From positions 1 to 16,143 of the forward strand of contig JBBRAY010000072.1 of the NCBI GenBank assembly GCA_038206355.1: DNA of 16,143 bases. The letters run 5' to 3'. How positions within the stretch are numbered: the stretch's first letter is position 1; the number at the start of each line of letters is the position of its first letter. Made by a program: the position numbers and the translations under genes. The notes under the pieces are model-generated. The model was given only the letters and a program-made list of their open reading frames with translations, was not told where the DNA came from and did no database searches. This document shows, in pieces, positions 1 through 9,745 of the stretch. This stretch comes from JAPLDB01 sp038206355. Its GTDB lineage: Bacteria; Bacteroidota; Bacteroidia; AKYH767-A; 2013-40CM-41-45.

Positions 1-219
1 GAGGAATCTCATTAAATTTAGTCGGACAGTAATGAAATTTTTTAACCAACAATAACAATCGTTTCACCAAAACATTGGATAGAAGCCATGTATCATTTTG
101 CGGGAGAGATTTTTATACCCATATTACGCCTCCTAACGAAAAGTTGGGGTAAGGCCGCAGGGGATGTGGCTTTAGTAGATAACTTTTTCTTTCTAAACTA
201 ACTTTAAATTTCATTTAAC

Positions 220-3200
220 ATGATTACTTCTTACATTAAATTTTCTTCAAAAGGGTTGAAGGGAATAAAGTATTTTATTTGTGTGTGCGTACTTGCATTG
301 AGCAGCATCTATGCTACAGCCCAAATATCAGGCAAGTACACCTACTCTTATGTGGGTAATGTTGCTTATGCTTCTATTGGCGGTACTGTTCTGCAAAGCA
401 CAGCTGCCGGGGTATCGGTGGATGCCGTATTCCCATCCATTGCGATAGGATTTACCTTTAATTTTAATTGCGTGACATATACCACTTGTGGTATCAGCAA
501 TAATGGATTTATTTGGTTCGGTTCAGGATCGCCCTCTGCGACCAATTATTTGCCATTGAGTTCAACAACCGGTGAAACAGGTTCTGTGGATGGCATCATC
601 TCTGTTGCCGGTTCTAATATAACAGGTACAACTGCGACTGCTGCGCTCAGATATATAACTTCCGGTATTGCGCCAAACAGAACATTTACAGTGGAGTGGA
701 AAAGTGTGCTTGAAGGAGGTGTAGAAAGGTGCGATCATGAAATCAGGTTAACTGAGACGTCAAATAAAATTGAACTTATTGGATTTGATAATTCTTACCT
801 GGTGAGCGGTACAGCAAATATTCAACGTGGTGTTAGAGGCTCCTCTGTTTCCGATTTTAAGAACCTTAAAACCTCAGGCGGTAATAATTTGTGTTCCCCA
901 CTGGCAGGTACATTGAATACTGATGTTTGTCAGATTCTTGCAACTTCAGCTTGTGGTTATATGACCTCTGCATCAAGTCAGGCGATTAATCATACTTTTT
1001 CATTTACCGGTTCTTGTTGTACACCTCCTACGACAGGCGCATCATTATTCGGTTATTCAAATGTGGTTGTAAATGGAGCGAGTTCAACGGCTGATTTTAG
1101 TTTCGTTAGAGGTAATGGTGATGGCGGAGTAATTGCCATTGTAAAAGCGGGATCAGCGCCAAGTGCACCAACCAATGGAACTGTTTATACCGGATCAAGT
1201 ACCGTTTATGGAAGCGGCACTTCTGTTGGAGGAGGCTTTTTGGTTTATGATGCTACAGGATCCGGAAGTGGAACGGTGAATGTTTCTTTATCCTCACTTA
1301 CCAATGGTGTTACTTACTATGTTGGTGTTTATGAATACAACTCTATAGCTAACTGTTATGTGGGTTCTGCCCTCAGTGGAAATATTCCTATCCCTGTATG
1401 CTCGCCACCTTCAACCCAGGCAAGCGGCAACAGTGTGTCAAATATTCAAACCAACCAGGCAGATATCAACTGGACCGGAAACGGCAATGGTGATGATGTG
1501 ATTGTTTTTTTCAAACAGGGCTCTGCAATATCTACTGATCCCACACAAACCACAAACTACAATGCCAATGCCGGCTTTGGACTGGGAGATCAGATTGGTG
1601 CAACCGGAGCCAGGGCTGTATATAAAGGTACCGGATCATCGGTTACTGTTACCGGGCTTACAACAAACATTACATATTACTACGCTATTTATGCCCGCAA
1701 TTCAACTACCAATTGTTATTCTGTTCCACCTGTTACGGGAAGTTTTACAACGACTAACGGTCCGATGAGTTTAAGTGCGTATGTGGTGACTCATCCAAGT
1801 TTAGCCGCGGTTACTCCAAACACAACAAATGTTCAAATCCTTCAGTTAAGAATGGATTGCGGAACAGGAACAGCGCCTGCTTTGGTGATGAATCAATTAT
1901 TTTTTACCACCGCTGCAACAAATGGAGGTACAACTAATCCTGCCGACATAGCAAATGCAAAGGTTTATTACACAGGAACCAGCAGCACATTTGCAACTAC
2001 AACTCAATTTGGAAGCACCGTAGTAAGTCCTAACGGAACATTTATTGTCAGCGGATCAACTACGCTTGTCCCCGGTAGTAATTATTTTTGGCTTACGTAT
2101 GATATTGTCGCTTCTCCAACCATTGGTGATTTTGTAGATGCCAAATTATCTACCATTGATGTGGGTGCTATTCTGACTCCTTCTGGTGATCCTGCAGGTA
2201 ACAGGCAGATTACATTAACTTATTGCACACCCACAGCCATGGGTGGTTCTGCTTGCAGTGCAGCAGGGAATATCTTTATTTCGAATGCTAACTTAAGTGG
2301 TACTACATTTTATTCAGGTGGAACTTGTACGAGCTCAAGCCCATATTATGCGAACCTGAGTGGCTCAGTTACAGCTTCGGCACTCACCGGAAATTCTTAT
2401 ACTTTAACTTTGAATAGTTCTGCAGCTTCTTCTGCGTATGGAACTACTTATGCAGCCTGGATTGATTGGGACAATAATGGAACGTTCGGGAATAATTCAA
2501 ATGAAAATATTATTATTTCCAGCAGTGTTTATATAGCCGGTGGCGGCGCACTCACGGTCACCTCGCCTTCGTTTGTGCCTCCTTCAGCAGGCTCATTCCG
2601 GATGAGGGTAACAGTTTGGGGAGGGCAGTTTGGCCTTTCTGCCGTTACGGGTCCTTGCAGTGGAAGCGGTTCTTATTATGGTGAATGGAAGGATTTTACG
2701 ATCAATGTAGCAGCTTCATCTTTACCAATGACCTATTCTTCAAGTACCACTACTCAAAATACTTTACCGGTTCCGCCAAATCTCAACAATCAACAAATTG
2801 TCGGATTGCAGGTAGTTACTACAGGGTCATTGACTCCAATTGGTCTTACTTCGCTTACTTTTAATACAAATGGCAGCACTAATATAACAGGTGATGCCAC
2901 CAATGCAAGGGTCTTTTATACCGGAACAAATGGAACCTATTCAGCAGTTGGACAATTCGGGTCAACAGTTGCCAATCCAAATGGATCTTATACTTTAACA
3001 GGAAGCCAGACGCTCTCTTCGGGTACTAATTATTTCTGGATTGCTTATGATGTGCCATTATCAGCCACACTTGGAAACTTGTTGGATGCTGAATGTACTT
3101 CCATAGTTGTTGATGGATCAACATACACACCTTCAATAACGGCTCCGGGCGGTGCGCGTCCGATTAATTTGGTTTATTGTGTGCCTTCTGCAGGTGCTAC

Positions 3201-6195
3201 AGGTTGTAGTCTGGGAGGTGATGATGTAATCACTGCCGTTTCTTTGAACGGAGCAGGTTCTACCTTTAATTTTACCGGAGGTACATGCCTTACACCTTAT
3301 CCAAATAATTACCAGATAAATCCTTATACCGGAGATGTAAACCAGGGTGGATCTTATACGACAACCATGATTAAAAGCGGTTCTAGTTTCGGTGCGCGAT
3401 TTATTGCATGGGTGGACTGGGATAATGATGGAAACTTCACCGGACCGAATGATAAAATTATGGATGTTACTCAAAACGGTGCCTCAGCAACCGGATTAAG
3501 CTTTACTGTTCCCGGTACTGCAGCAGCAGGTGGACACAGAATGAGAACATGGATTGGATATACCGGAACGATTGTTATCAGTGACGTTGCTTCTGTAACT
3601 ACAGGATGCGAAGTACTAAATGGTGCAAGCAACCAGGGCGAAATAAGAGATTTTACGATTAATGTTTTAGGCGGTTGTACAGCTCCGGTAATCGGTGCAT
3701 GCCCGGCTAACATAACGCAATGTGATAATCATACTGCTACTTGGACTGATCCAACTGCTACAGGAACCACACCGACTATTGATTGTTCTCCGGCCTCCGG
3801 ATCTACATTTGCAACCGGAACCACAACTGTAACCTGCACTGCAATAAATGCATGCGGAAGTGATGACTGTTCATTTGATGTTACCATCAATGAAACTCCT
3901 GTTATCGGGGCATGTCCTTCCGACATTGAACAATGTGACAATCATATTGCAACATGGACAAACCCAACTGCATCAGGTTCACCGGCAGCTACTGTAACAT
4001 GCGTTCCTGCTTCAGGATCAACTTTCGCAACCGGAACTACAGTTGTTACCTGCACAGCAAATAATTCATGTGGAAATTCTTCCTGTACTTTCAGTGTAAC
4101 AATGAATGAATCTCCTGTTATCGGCGCCTGCCCGGCAGATATTACGACTTGTAACAATGTGGTAACTTTTGCCACACCTTCTTCAACAGGAACTCCTGCA
4201 GCAACAGTAACCTGTTCGCCTGCTTCAGGCTCTACATTTGCTGATGGCGTTACAACAGTTACCTGCACAGCTTCCAATGCCTGCGGAAATTCTTCTTGTT
4301 CATTTGATGTAAACGTTCAAACTTCTTCCGTTGCTGCAACATCTGTTACCAGCTCGGCTCCAAATGATGAGGTTTGTCTGGGTAGCAACGTAACACTTAC
4401 CGCAAACGGCGGATCTCTTGGCGTTGGTGCCGTATGGAACTGGTATGAAGGCGGATGTGGCACCGGTGCTATTCTTGGCAGCGGAACAACACTCACCATT
4501 ACTCCGGCAACAAGCGGAACACATACTTATTTTGTTAGGGCACAGGGTACTTGTAATACAACTCCGTGTGAAACGATAAGTATTGCTGTTAAAACTGCGC
4601 CTCCGGGTGGAACAATACATATTACCGGCTCTCCTGAGGTGGGTTGTGTTGGTAGCACAGATGTGGTTTCAGTGAATTCAGTATTCACGGCTACTTATTA
4701 CAGATGGAGTTGCAGTACAGGCGGCATTTTATTCGACGGACAACCGAGTCCTTATGACTCTCCTTCGCCAACGGTTAATATTACTTATACAGCACTTCCT
4801 GCCGGAGGTAATTCAGGATGGAGCATTTGTGTTTTTCCTGGCAATGCATGCGGAAGTTCTAATACGATTTGTACCTGGATCAGGGCAACAATATCAAGAC
4901 CGGGTAATTTGACCGGAAGTATTATCGGATGTCCGAATACTTCAGAAACCTATTCTTGCGGAGGAGTATCCGGTGCAGTGTCTTACCAGTGGAGCATAAC
5001 CGGTAATGCAACCATTACAGGAAATGGATCTCAAACAGTAACAGTTAATTACGGAGCAGGTTTTACAACCGGAACGCTGTGTGTTCATGCACAAACAAGC
5101 TGCGGTTACAACAGCGCTGACCTTTGTATGACTGTAAGCAACGTCTCAGGCGTGCCGGGCACTGTTTCCGGAAATGGAAATGTTTGCCCGAATGGAAGTT
5201 CGACATTCTCAATTGCCGCTGTACCGGGTGCAACATCCTATATCTGGACTTGTACTGTTCCGGGATCGGTAGTTACCAATAATGGTACATCATGTTCCGT
5301 TGCATTCCCATCAGGAATTCCGGGTGGTTCACTCGTTTGCGTGAGTTCAGTAGGACAATGTGGAACGGCAAGTACACAACGATGCAGAGGTATAGCTTCC
5401 GGAATTCCAATAACACCGGGCGTAATTTCCGGCCCGAATGGTGGTCAGTGCAGTGCTACAGGTGTATCATATACGATTTCTCCTGTTGCCGGTGCTACCG
5501 GTTATTTATGGACTGTTAATAACGGTGCTGTTATTCAGGGTCCGAATAACCTCAGCGGTATAACTGTTGATTTCCCTAATTCATTCAACACAGTTACACT
5601 TTCAGTTACTGCAAGTAATATTTGCGGAACAGGCGGAACAAGAACACTCGTGGTTGGTTCAATTCCGGCAACACCTCCTGCAATTGTCGGAAACAATTCA
5701 GTGTGCAATGGAAATGTAGAATTCTACAGTACAACAGGATCAGCAGGTGCAACCGGCTATCTGTGGGTAGTTCCACCAACTGCCAGCATTCTTGGCGGAC
5801 AAAATTCATCAAGTATTATTGTTCTCTGGGGATCAACAGGTGGAAATATCACAGTAAATGCAAATAACATCTGTGGAAATTCAGGATTGCGTACATTCCC
5901 TGTAACTGTTACCTGCCGCCAGTCGCAACTTCTGGAAAACCTGACGGCATCGTCATCTGTTTACCCAAATCCGACAAATGGTAAATTGAATATCAGGTTC
6001 ACACTTAAAGAAAGCGATCAATTGATTGTGGAAGCTGCTGATCTCACCGGCCGTGTGCTGATGACTGAAATGCTGAGTTCAACAGAAGGAGTAAATGTTC
6101 ACGAACTGGATCTTTTTTCCTTTGCCAAAGGCGTTTATATTATTCATCTTAAAGGAAAAGAAATAGATGAAATGGTGAAAGTATCTGTCAATTAA
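220..6195 (+). CDS. Giant secreted multi-domain T9SS cargo protein (GEVED, HYR, PKD-like repeats)
   Basis: This is a 1991-residue exported protein. A basic, hydrophobic signal peptide covers residues 1-34, with likely cleavage after ATA before QISG. Modules in order: an N-terminal beta-rich domain (about 40-262); two fibronectin-III-like modules, each opened by a Cys (about 266-392 and 394-511); two tandem copies of a compound unit pairing a BNR_assoc_N-like domain with a GEVED-like domain (515-835 and 836-1150), the GEVED parts carrying IDWDNNGTF at 748 and VDWDNDGNF at 1065 and ending in (K/R)DFTINV; three HYR repeats (1156-1367); an Ig-like domain (about 1369-1458); one divergent and four clearer PKD-like repeats (about 1459-1898); and a T9SS type A sorting domain (about 1908-1991) with YPNPTNGK at 1915. 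Family knowledge says such proteins cross the inner membrane by Sec and the outer membrane by T9SS, and are then released or anchored to the surface. No catalytic module is visible, so an adhesin or structural surface role is inference. It appears monocistronic, ending at a strong terminator. Domain names are from pattern recognition, not a profile search. Confidence 0.9.
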   Translation: MITSYIKFSSKGLKGIKYFICVCVLALSSIYATAQISGKYTYSYVGNVAYASIGGTVLQSTAAGVSVDAVFPSIAIGFTFNFNCVTYTTCGISNNGFIWFGSGSPSATNYLPLSSTTGETGSVDGIISVAGSNITGTTATAALRYITSGIAPNRTFTVEWKSVLEGGVERCDHEIRLTETSNKIELIGFDNSYLVSGTANIQRGVRGSSVSDFKNLKTSGGNNLCSPLAGTLNTDVCQILATSACGYMTSASSQAINHTFSFTGSCCTPPTTGASLFGYSNVVVNGASSTADFSFVRGNGDGGVIAIVKAGSAPSAPTNGTVYTGSSTVYGSGTSVGGGFLVYDATGSGSGTVNVSLSSLTNGVTYYVGVYEYNSIANCYVGSALSGNIPIPVCSPPSTQASGNSVSNIQTNQADINWTGNGNGDDVIVFFKQGSAISTDPTQTTNYNANAGFGLGDQIGATGARAVYKGTGSSVTVTGLTTNITYYYAIYARNSTTNCYSVPPVTGSFTTTNGPMSLSAYVVTHPSLAAVTPNTTNVQILQLRMDCGTGTAPALVMNQLFFTTAATNGGTTNPADIANAKVYYTGTSSTFATTTQFGSTVVSPNGTFIVSGSTTLVPGSNYFWLTYDIVASPTIGDFVDAKLSTIDVGAILTPSGDPAGNRQITLTYCTPTAMGGSACSAAGNIFISNANLSGTTFYSGGTCTSSSPYYANLSGSVTASALTGNSYTLTLNSSAASSAYGTTYAAWIDWDNNGTFGNNSNENIIISSSVYIAGGGALTVTSPSFVPPSAGSFRMRVTVWGGQFGLSAVTGPCSGSGSYYGEWKDFTINVAASSLPMTYSSSTTTQNTLPVPPNLNNQQIVGLQVVTTGSLTPIGLTSLTFNTNGSTNITGDATNARVFYTGTNGTYSAVGQFGSTVANPNGSYTLTGSQTLSSGTNYFWIAYDVPLSATLGNLLDAECTSIVVDGSTYTPSITAPGGARPINLVYCVPSAGATGCSLGGDDVITAVSLNGAGSTFNFTGGTCLTPYPNNYQINPYTGDVNQGGSYTTTMIKSGSSFGARFIAWVDWDNDGNFTGPNDKIMDVTQNGASATGLSFTVPGTAAAGGHRMRTWIGYTGTIVISDVASVTTGCEVLNGASNQGEIRDFTINVLGGCTAPVIGACPANITQCDNHTATWTDPTATGTTPTIDCSPASGSTFATGTTTVTCTAINACGSDDCSFDVTINETPVIGACPSDIEQCDNHIATWTNPTASGSPAATVTCVPASGSTFATGTTVVTCTANNSCGNSSCTFSVTMNESPVIGACPADITTCNNVVTFATPSSTGTPAATVTCSPASGSTFADGVTTVTCTASNACGNSSCSFDVNVQTSSVAATSVTSSAPNDEVCLGSNVTLTANGGSLGVGAVWNWYEGGCGTGAILGSGTTLTITPATSGTHTYFVRAQGTCNTTPCETISIAVKTAPPGGTIHITGSPEVGCVGSTDVVSVNSVFTATYYRWSCSTGGILFDGQPSPYDSPSPTVNITYTALPAGGNSGWSICVFPGNACGSSNTICTWIRATISRPGNLTGSIIGCPNTSETYSCGGVSGAVSYQWSITGNATITGNGSQTVTVNYGAGFTTGTLCVHAQTSCGYNSADLCMTVSNVSGVPGTVSGNGNVCPNGSSTFSIAAVPGATSYIWTCTVPGSVVTNNGTSCSVAFPSGIPGGSLVCVSSVGQCGTASTQRCRGIASGIPITPGVISGPNGGQCSATGVSYTISPVAGATGYLWTVNNGAVIQGPNNLSGITVDFPNSFNTVTLSVTASNICGTGGTRTLVVGSIPATPPAIVGNNSVCNGNVEFYSTTGSAGATGYLWVVPPTASILGGQNSSSIIVLWGSTGGNITVNANNICGNSGLRTFPVTVTCRQSQLLENLTASSSVYPNPTNGKLNIRFTLKESDQLIVEAADLTGRVLMTEMLSSTEGVNVHELDLFSFAKGVYIIHLKGKEIDEMVKVSVN
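1762..3669 (+). repeat. Tandem duplication of a BNR_assoc_N-like plus GEVED-like unit
   Basis: Unit 1 runs about 1762-2724 and unit 2 about 2725-3669, inside the 1991-residue protein. Each starts with a P-M-(S/T) segment. Each then has the pattern NARVFYTG or NAKVYYTG, followed by FGSTV and a G(S/T)NYFW(L/I)(T/A)YD motif. A YC(T/V)P cysteine motif opens the GEVED-like half, which has the acidic D-W-D-N-(N/D)-G motif and ends in DFTINV. The copies have diverged in sequence but keep the same module order, so the pair was duplicated as one block. Confidence 0.8.
3685..4320 (+). repeat. Three tandem HYR-type repeats
   Basis: Units begin at 3685, 3898 and 4114, giving periods of 71 and 72 codons. 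The third unit is 69 codons long. Each begins PVIGACP and contains PASGSTFA followed by a VTCTA strand and paired cysteines (for example CGNSSC). HYR domains are immunoglobulin-like beta sandwiches found in extracellular proteins. The regular Cys spacing suggests a disulphide in each repeat. Confidence 0.85.
4900..5916 (+). repeat. Four tandem PKD-like repeats
   Basis: Units begin near 4900, 5155, 5416 and 5674, giving periods of 85-87 codons. Each has P-G/P followed by a G-N/P-x-x-x-C segment, a G-A-(V/T)-(S/G)-Y-x-W strand, and a terminal N-I/S-C-G segment. The pattern resembles PKD-like domains of Bacteroidota T9SS cargo. A more divergent unit lies just upstream, about 4591-4899. These modules probably act as rigid extracellular spacers, which is inferred from the family. 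Confidence 0.75.
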
Positions 6196-6217
6196 TATTG
6201 ACATTTTCAATAACCCG

Positions 6218-6252
6218 GTGCGTCCTGATAACCTCAGGGCGCACTTTTTTTT
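6218..6252 (+). terminator. Strong intrinsic terminator after the 1991-residue gene
   Basis: An 11-bp stem pairs GTGCGTCCTGA (6218-6228) with TCAGGGCGCAC (6234-6244), with one T-G wobble and a 5-nt loop. It is followed directly by eight T residues (6245-6252). It lies 22 nt after the stop codon, so it should isolate the upstream gene from secA. A short second GC-rich hairpin follows: CCCGG at 6257-6261, CCGGG at 6266-6270. Confidence 0.93.
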
Positions 6253-6313
6253 ATGCCCCGGATGCCCGGGTATTTTACCATTTCTGATGTGTATCCACTT
6301 CGCGAAATAAGTT

Positions 6314-6321
6314 TACTTTTG
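6314..6321 (+). promoter_or_regulatory. Candidate Bacteroidota -7 box for secA
   Basis: TACTTTTG matches the Bacteroidota primary sigma consensus TAnnTTTG exactly and lies 24 nt before the secA start codon. No clear TTTG -33 element is present at the expected distance. The support is therefore the -7 match, its placement just downstream of the terminator, and the lack of any other upstream gene able to drive secA. Confidence 0.55.
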
Positions 6322-6345
6322 CACTCCTTTTTTACAGGATAGATT

Positions 6346-9300
6346 ATGATAGGATTATTAAATAAAGCAATCGGAGGAATATTCGGCAGCAAGAAAGACA
6401 GGGACATGAAGGACCTCGGTCCGTTTGTCGGGAAAGTTAATGCTGAATTCTTAAAATTAAACGGGCTGAGTAACGACCAGCTCCGTGCTAAAACAACTGA
6501 TTTCAAAAGCAGGATAGCTGAACATATTAAAGATGTTGAGGAGGAAATTGCAGGCCTTGAAGTGAAGGCTGACAGCGATCCGGAAATGGATTTGCAGGAG
6601 AAGGAAGACATCTACCGCAAAATAGATGCGCTGAAAAAAGAGCGTAATAAAGAAACGGAAGTCATCCTTCTTGAACTTTTGCCCGAAGCATTTGCAGTTG
6701 TAAAAGAAACAGCAACACGTTATACCAATCACGAAGAACTCGAAGTCACAGCAACGCAACATGACAGGGACCTTGCTGCAAAACGAGACAACATCCGCAT
6801 CGAAGGAGACAAAGCATTTTATAACCGCTCATGGATGGCTGCGGGAAACCAGGTCACCTGGAATATGATCCACTATGATGTGCAGCTCATCGGGGGTACC
6901 GTTCTTCATCAGGGAAAAATTGCTGAGATGGCGACAGGTGAAGGAAAAACACTCGTTGCGACTTTACCACTTTACATGAATGCACTCGCCGGCAGAGGTG
7001 TGCACGTGGTTACTGTGAACGACTATTTATCACGACGTGACAGCGAATGGAACGGTCCCATATTTGAATTTCTTGGTCTTACTGTTGATTGTATTGACAA
7101 ACACCAGCCCAATTCTCCTGAACGCATCAGTGCTTATAAAGCGGACATCACTTACGGAACAAACAATGAATTTGGTTTCGACTACCTCCGTGATAACATG
7201 GCGCGGTCGGCTGAAGACATGGTACAACGTGGCCACCACTATGCCATTGTGGATGAGGTGGACAGCGTACTGATTGACGACGCCAGAACACCATTGATTA
7301 TTTCCGGACCAACACCCAGGGGAGATCACCATGAATTTGATATTTATAAACCAAAAGTTGAACAGCTTGTAAAGGCACAACGTGATTACGTAAGTACCAT
7401 TATTGCTGACGCGAGAAAAGTAGTTGGTGATCCGAAAAAAGAAGCGGAAGCCGGCCTCTTATTATTCAGGGCCCATCGCGGATTGCCGAAAAATAAAGCG
7501 CTGATAAAATTGCTCGGCGAACAAGGAGTGAAGGAAATCATGCGGAAGAGTGAAAACCATCACCTTCAGGATCAGCAAAAGGAAATGCACAAGGTAGATG
7601 CTGAACTGTATTTTCACATTGACGAAAAGAACAACAGCATTGAACTTACTGAAAAAGGAATTGAGATTGTAGGTAAGAATACGGAAGACAAGGATTTCTT
7701 CCTGCTTCCTGACGTGGGCGCAGTGGTTGCCGATATTGAAAAATCAGCTTTGTCGCCGGAAGAGAAGATGAGTAAGAAAGATGAACTGATGCGCGACTTT
7801 GCTGTAAAGAGTGAACGCATTCATACAGTCAACCAATTACTGAAAGCATACACGCTTTTTGAAAAAGATGTGGAATACATTATCTCCGACGGAAAAGTAA
7901 AAATCGTTGATGAGCAGACCGGTCGCGTACTTGATGGCAGAAGATATTCAGAAGGGTTGCACCAGGCGATTGAAGCAAAAGAAAATGTAGCGGTGGAAGC
8001 AAGCACACAAACCTATGCTACCATTACATTGCAGAACTATTTCCGCATGTACCACAAGTTGGCCGGTATGACGGGTACTGCAGAAACAGAAGCGAAAGAG
8101 TTATGGGACATCTATAAGCTTGACGTGGTTTCCATTCCGACCAACAGACCCATCACACGCAAAGACGGAGAAGATAAAGTTTATAAAACCAAGCGCGAGA
8201 AATACAATGCTGTCATTGATGAAATTGAATCACTGGTAAAAGCCGGACGTCCCGTACTTGCCGGTACTACTTCAGTTGAAACATCTGAGTTGCTGAGCAG
8301 GATGATGAAGCTCCGAAACATCAAGCACAACGTTCTCAATGCCAAACAACACCAGCGCGAAGCGGAAATTGTTGCAGAGGCAGGACTTGCAGGAACCGTT
8401 ACCATTGCCACCAACATGGCCGGTCGGGGAACCGATATTAAACTTGGTCCGGGCGTAAAAGATGCCGGCGGACTTGCCATTGTGGGTACTGAAAAACATG
8501 AGTCGCGAAGGGTTGACAGACAGTTGCGTGGTCGTGCCGGCAGGCAAGGTGATCCCGGAACTTCCCAGTTTTATGCTTCACTGGAAGACGACCTGATGAG
8601 AATGTTCGGCAGCGACAGAATTTCCAAGCTCATGGATAGGATGGGAATTGAAGAAGGCGAAGTGATCCAGCACAGCATGATTACTTCAAGCATTGAGCGC
8701 GCGCAAAGAAAAGTAGAAGAAAATAATTTCGGTATCCGCAAACGACTCATCGAATACGATGATGTTATGAATGCGCAACGCGAAGTAATTTATACCAAGC
8801 GCAGGCATGCCATTTTCGGTGAACGACTCAGCATTGACATCAATAATATGATGAGTGATGTGTGCGAGTCCATCACCAATGAATACCAGGCGATGCGCGA
8901 CTTTGAATCATTCAAGCTTGACTTGCTGCGGTTGCTGTCCATTGAAAGTCCCGTGACTGAAAAGGAATTCATGAATGAAAAAGTGGAGGTGATTGCCGAT
9001 AAAGTATTTGCAGAAGCACAACGGTATTACAAGAACAAGTCTCAGACGCTTACCGAACGCACAAGACCTTTTGTGAATGATGTATTCACCAACCAGGGCG
9101 CAACGATTCAGAATATTGTTGTTCCGTTCAGTGATGGAATAAAAGGAATACAAATTGTTACCAACCTGAAAAAGGCGTATGAAACCCGGGGGCGTGACCT
9201 CGTATCTTCTTTTGAACGAACAGTAACCACTGCATTTATTGACGATGCATGGAAGGAACATTTGCGCGACATGGACGACCTGAAGCAAAGTGTTCAGAAT

Positions 9301-9669
9301 GCCGTATACGAACAGAAAGATCCTTTATTGATTTATAAGTTTGAGTCATTTGAACTTTTTAAACTAATGCTGGACAGGGTGAATAAAGAAATCACTTCTT
9401 TTCTTTTTAAAGGAGTAATTCCGCAACAGGATCCCAACCAGGTGAAGGAAGCCAAGGCGCCACAGCGTACTGACATGAGTAAACTCAGCGCCAGCAAGGC
9501 AGATGCGGGCCAAAGGCAGAATGTAAGCGCGACAGGTATTCCTCAGGGAGGACCTCCGCCACCTCAGAAACTTCAGCCGGTACGCGTTGAACAAAAAATA
9601 GGACGCAACGATCCTTGTCCTTGCGGCAGTGGGAAGAAATATAAGAATTGCCACGGAGCCAGCGCTTGA
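6346..9669 (+). CDS. secA: Preprotein translocase ATPase SecA, long Bacteroidota form
   Basis: SecA is the ATP-driven motor that pushes unfolded preproteins through the SecYEG channel in the inner membrane. At 1107 residues it is longer than the 901-residue E. coli protein. Visible motifs are Walker A GEGKT at 198-202, DEVD at 303-306, the helicase-like TNMAGRGTDI at 689-698, and RQLRGRAGRQGDPG from 725. At the C-terminus the zinc-binding SEC-C motif CPCGSGKKYKNCHG lies at 1091-1104, preceded by GRNDP. A Pro/Gln-rich linker (about 1035-1080) joins the core to SEC-C. The extra length comes mainly from charged, probably coiled-coil sequence before Walker A (about 58-105 and 128-165) and an insertion after DEVD (about 335-450), as in SecA of this phylum. 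The ATG start is chosen because the usual N-terminal SecA helix (MIGLLNKAIGGIFG) begins there. It has its own candidate promoter and is followed 76 nt later by ychF. Confidence 0.98.
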   Translation: MIGLLNKAIGGIFGSKKDRDMKDLGPFVGKVNAEFLKLNGLSNDQLRAKTTDFKSRIAEHIKDVEEEIAGLEVKADSDPEMDLQEKEDIYRKIDALKKERNKETEVILLELLPEAFAVVKETATRYTNHEELEVTATQHDRDLAAKRDNIRIEGDKAFYNRSWMAAGNQVTWNMIHYDVQLIGGTVLHQGKIAEMATGEGKTLVATLPLYMNALAGRGVHVVTVNDYLSRRDSEWNGPIFEFLGLTVDCIDKHQPNSPERISAYKADITYGTNNEFGFDYLRDNMARSAEDMVQRGHHYAIVDEVDSVLIDDARTPLIISGPTPRGDHHEFDIYKPKVEQLVKAQRDYVSTIIADARKVVGDPKKEAEAGLLLFRAHRGLPKNKALIKLLGEQGVKEIMRKSENHHLQDQQKEMHKVDAELYFHIDEKNNSIELTEKGIEIVGKNTEDKDFFLLPDVGAVVADIEKSALSPEEKMSKKDELMRDFAVKSERIHTVNQLLKAYTLFEKDVEYIISDGKVKIVDEQTGRVLDGRRYSEGLHQAIEAKENVAVEASTQTYATITLQNYFRMYHKLAGMTGTAETEAKELWDIYKLDVVSIPTNRPITRKDGEDKVYKTKREKYNAVIDEIESLVKAGRPVLAGTTSVETSELLSRMMKLRNIKHNVLNAKQHQREAEIVAEAGLAGTVTIATNMAGRGTDIKLGPGVKDAGGLAIVGTEKHESRRVDRQLRGRAGRQGDPGTSQFYASLEDDLMRMFGSDRISKLMDRMGIEEGEVIQHSMITSSIERAQRKVEENNFGIRKRLIEYDDVMNAQREVIYTKRRHAIFGERLSIDINNMMSDVCESITNEYQAMRDFESFKLDLLRLLSIESPVTEKEFMNEKVEVIADKVFAEAQRYYKNKSQTLTERTRPFVNDVFTNQGATIQNIVVPFSDGIKGIQIVTNLKKAYETRGRDLVSSFERTVTTAFIDDAWKEHLRDMDDLKQSVQNAVYEQKDPLLIYKFESFELFKLMLDRVNKEITSFLFKGVIPQQDPNQVKEAKAPQRTDMSKLSASKADAGQRQNVSATGIPQGGPPPPQKLQPVRVEQKIGRNDPCPCGSGKKYKNCHGASA

Positions 9670-9745
9670 AAAATGTTGATGTACCCATGTTATTTAACTC
9701 ATCAACTCAATCAACTTAATTAACCAATAAACTATTTACAAAATA

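Noticed and set aside
88..201. A 37-codon open frame beginning MYHFAGEIFIP
   Set aside because: It is short, has no recognisable family and no start-site support, and lies in the leader just before the giant gene. Chance is sufficient.
3133..4620. Several antisense ORFs of 80-113 codons opposite the HYR and GEVED region
   Set aside because: Their repeated Val/Pro/Glu-rich products mirror the sense repeats, and the sense strand encodes clear domains with a signal peptide and sorting domain.
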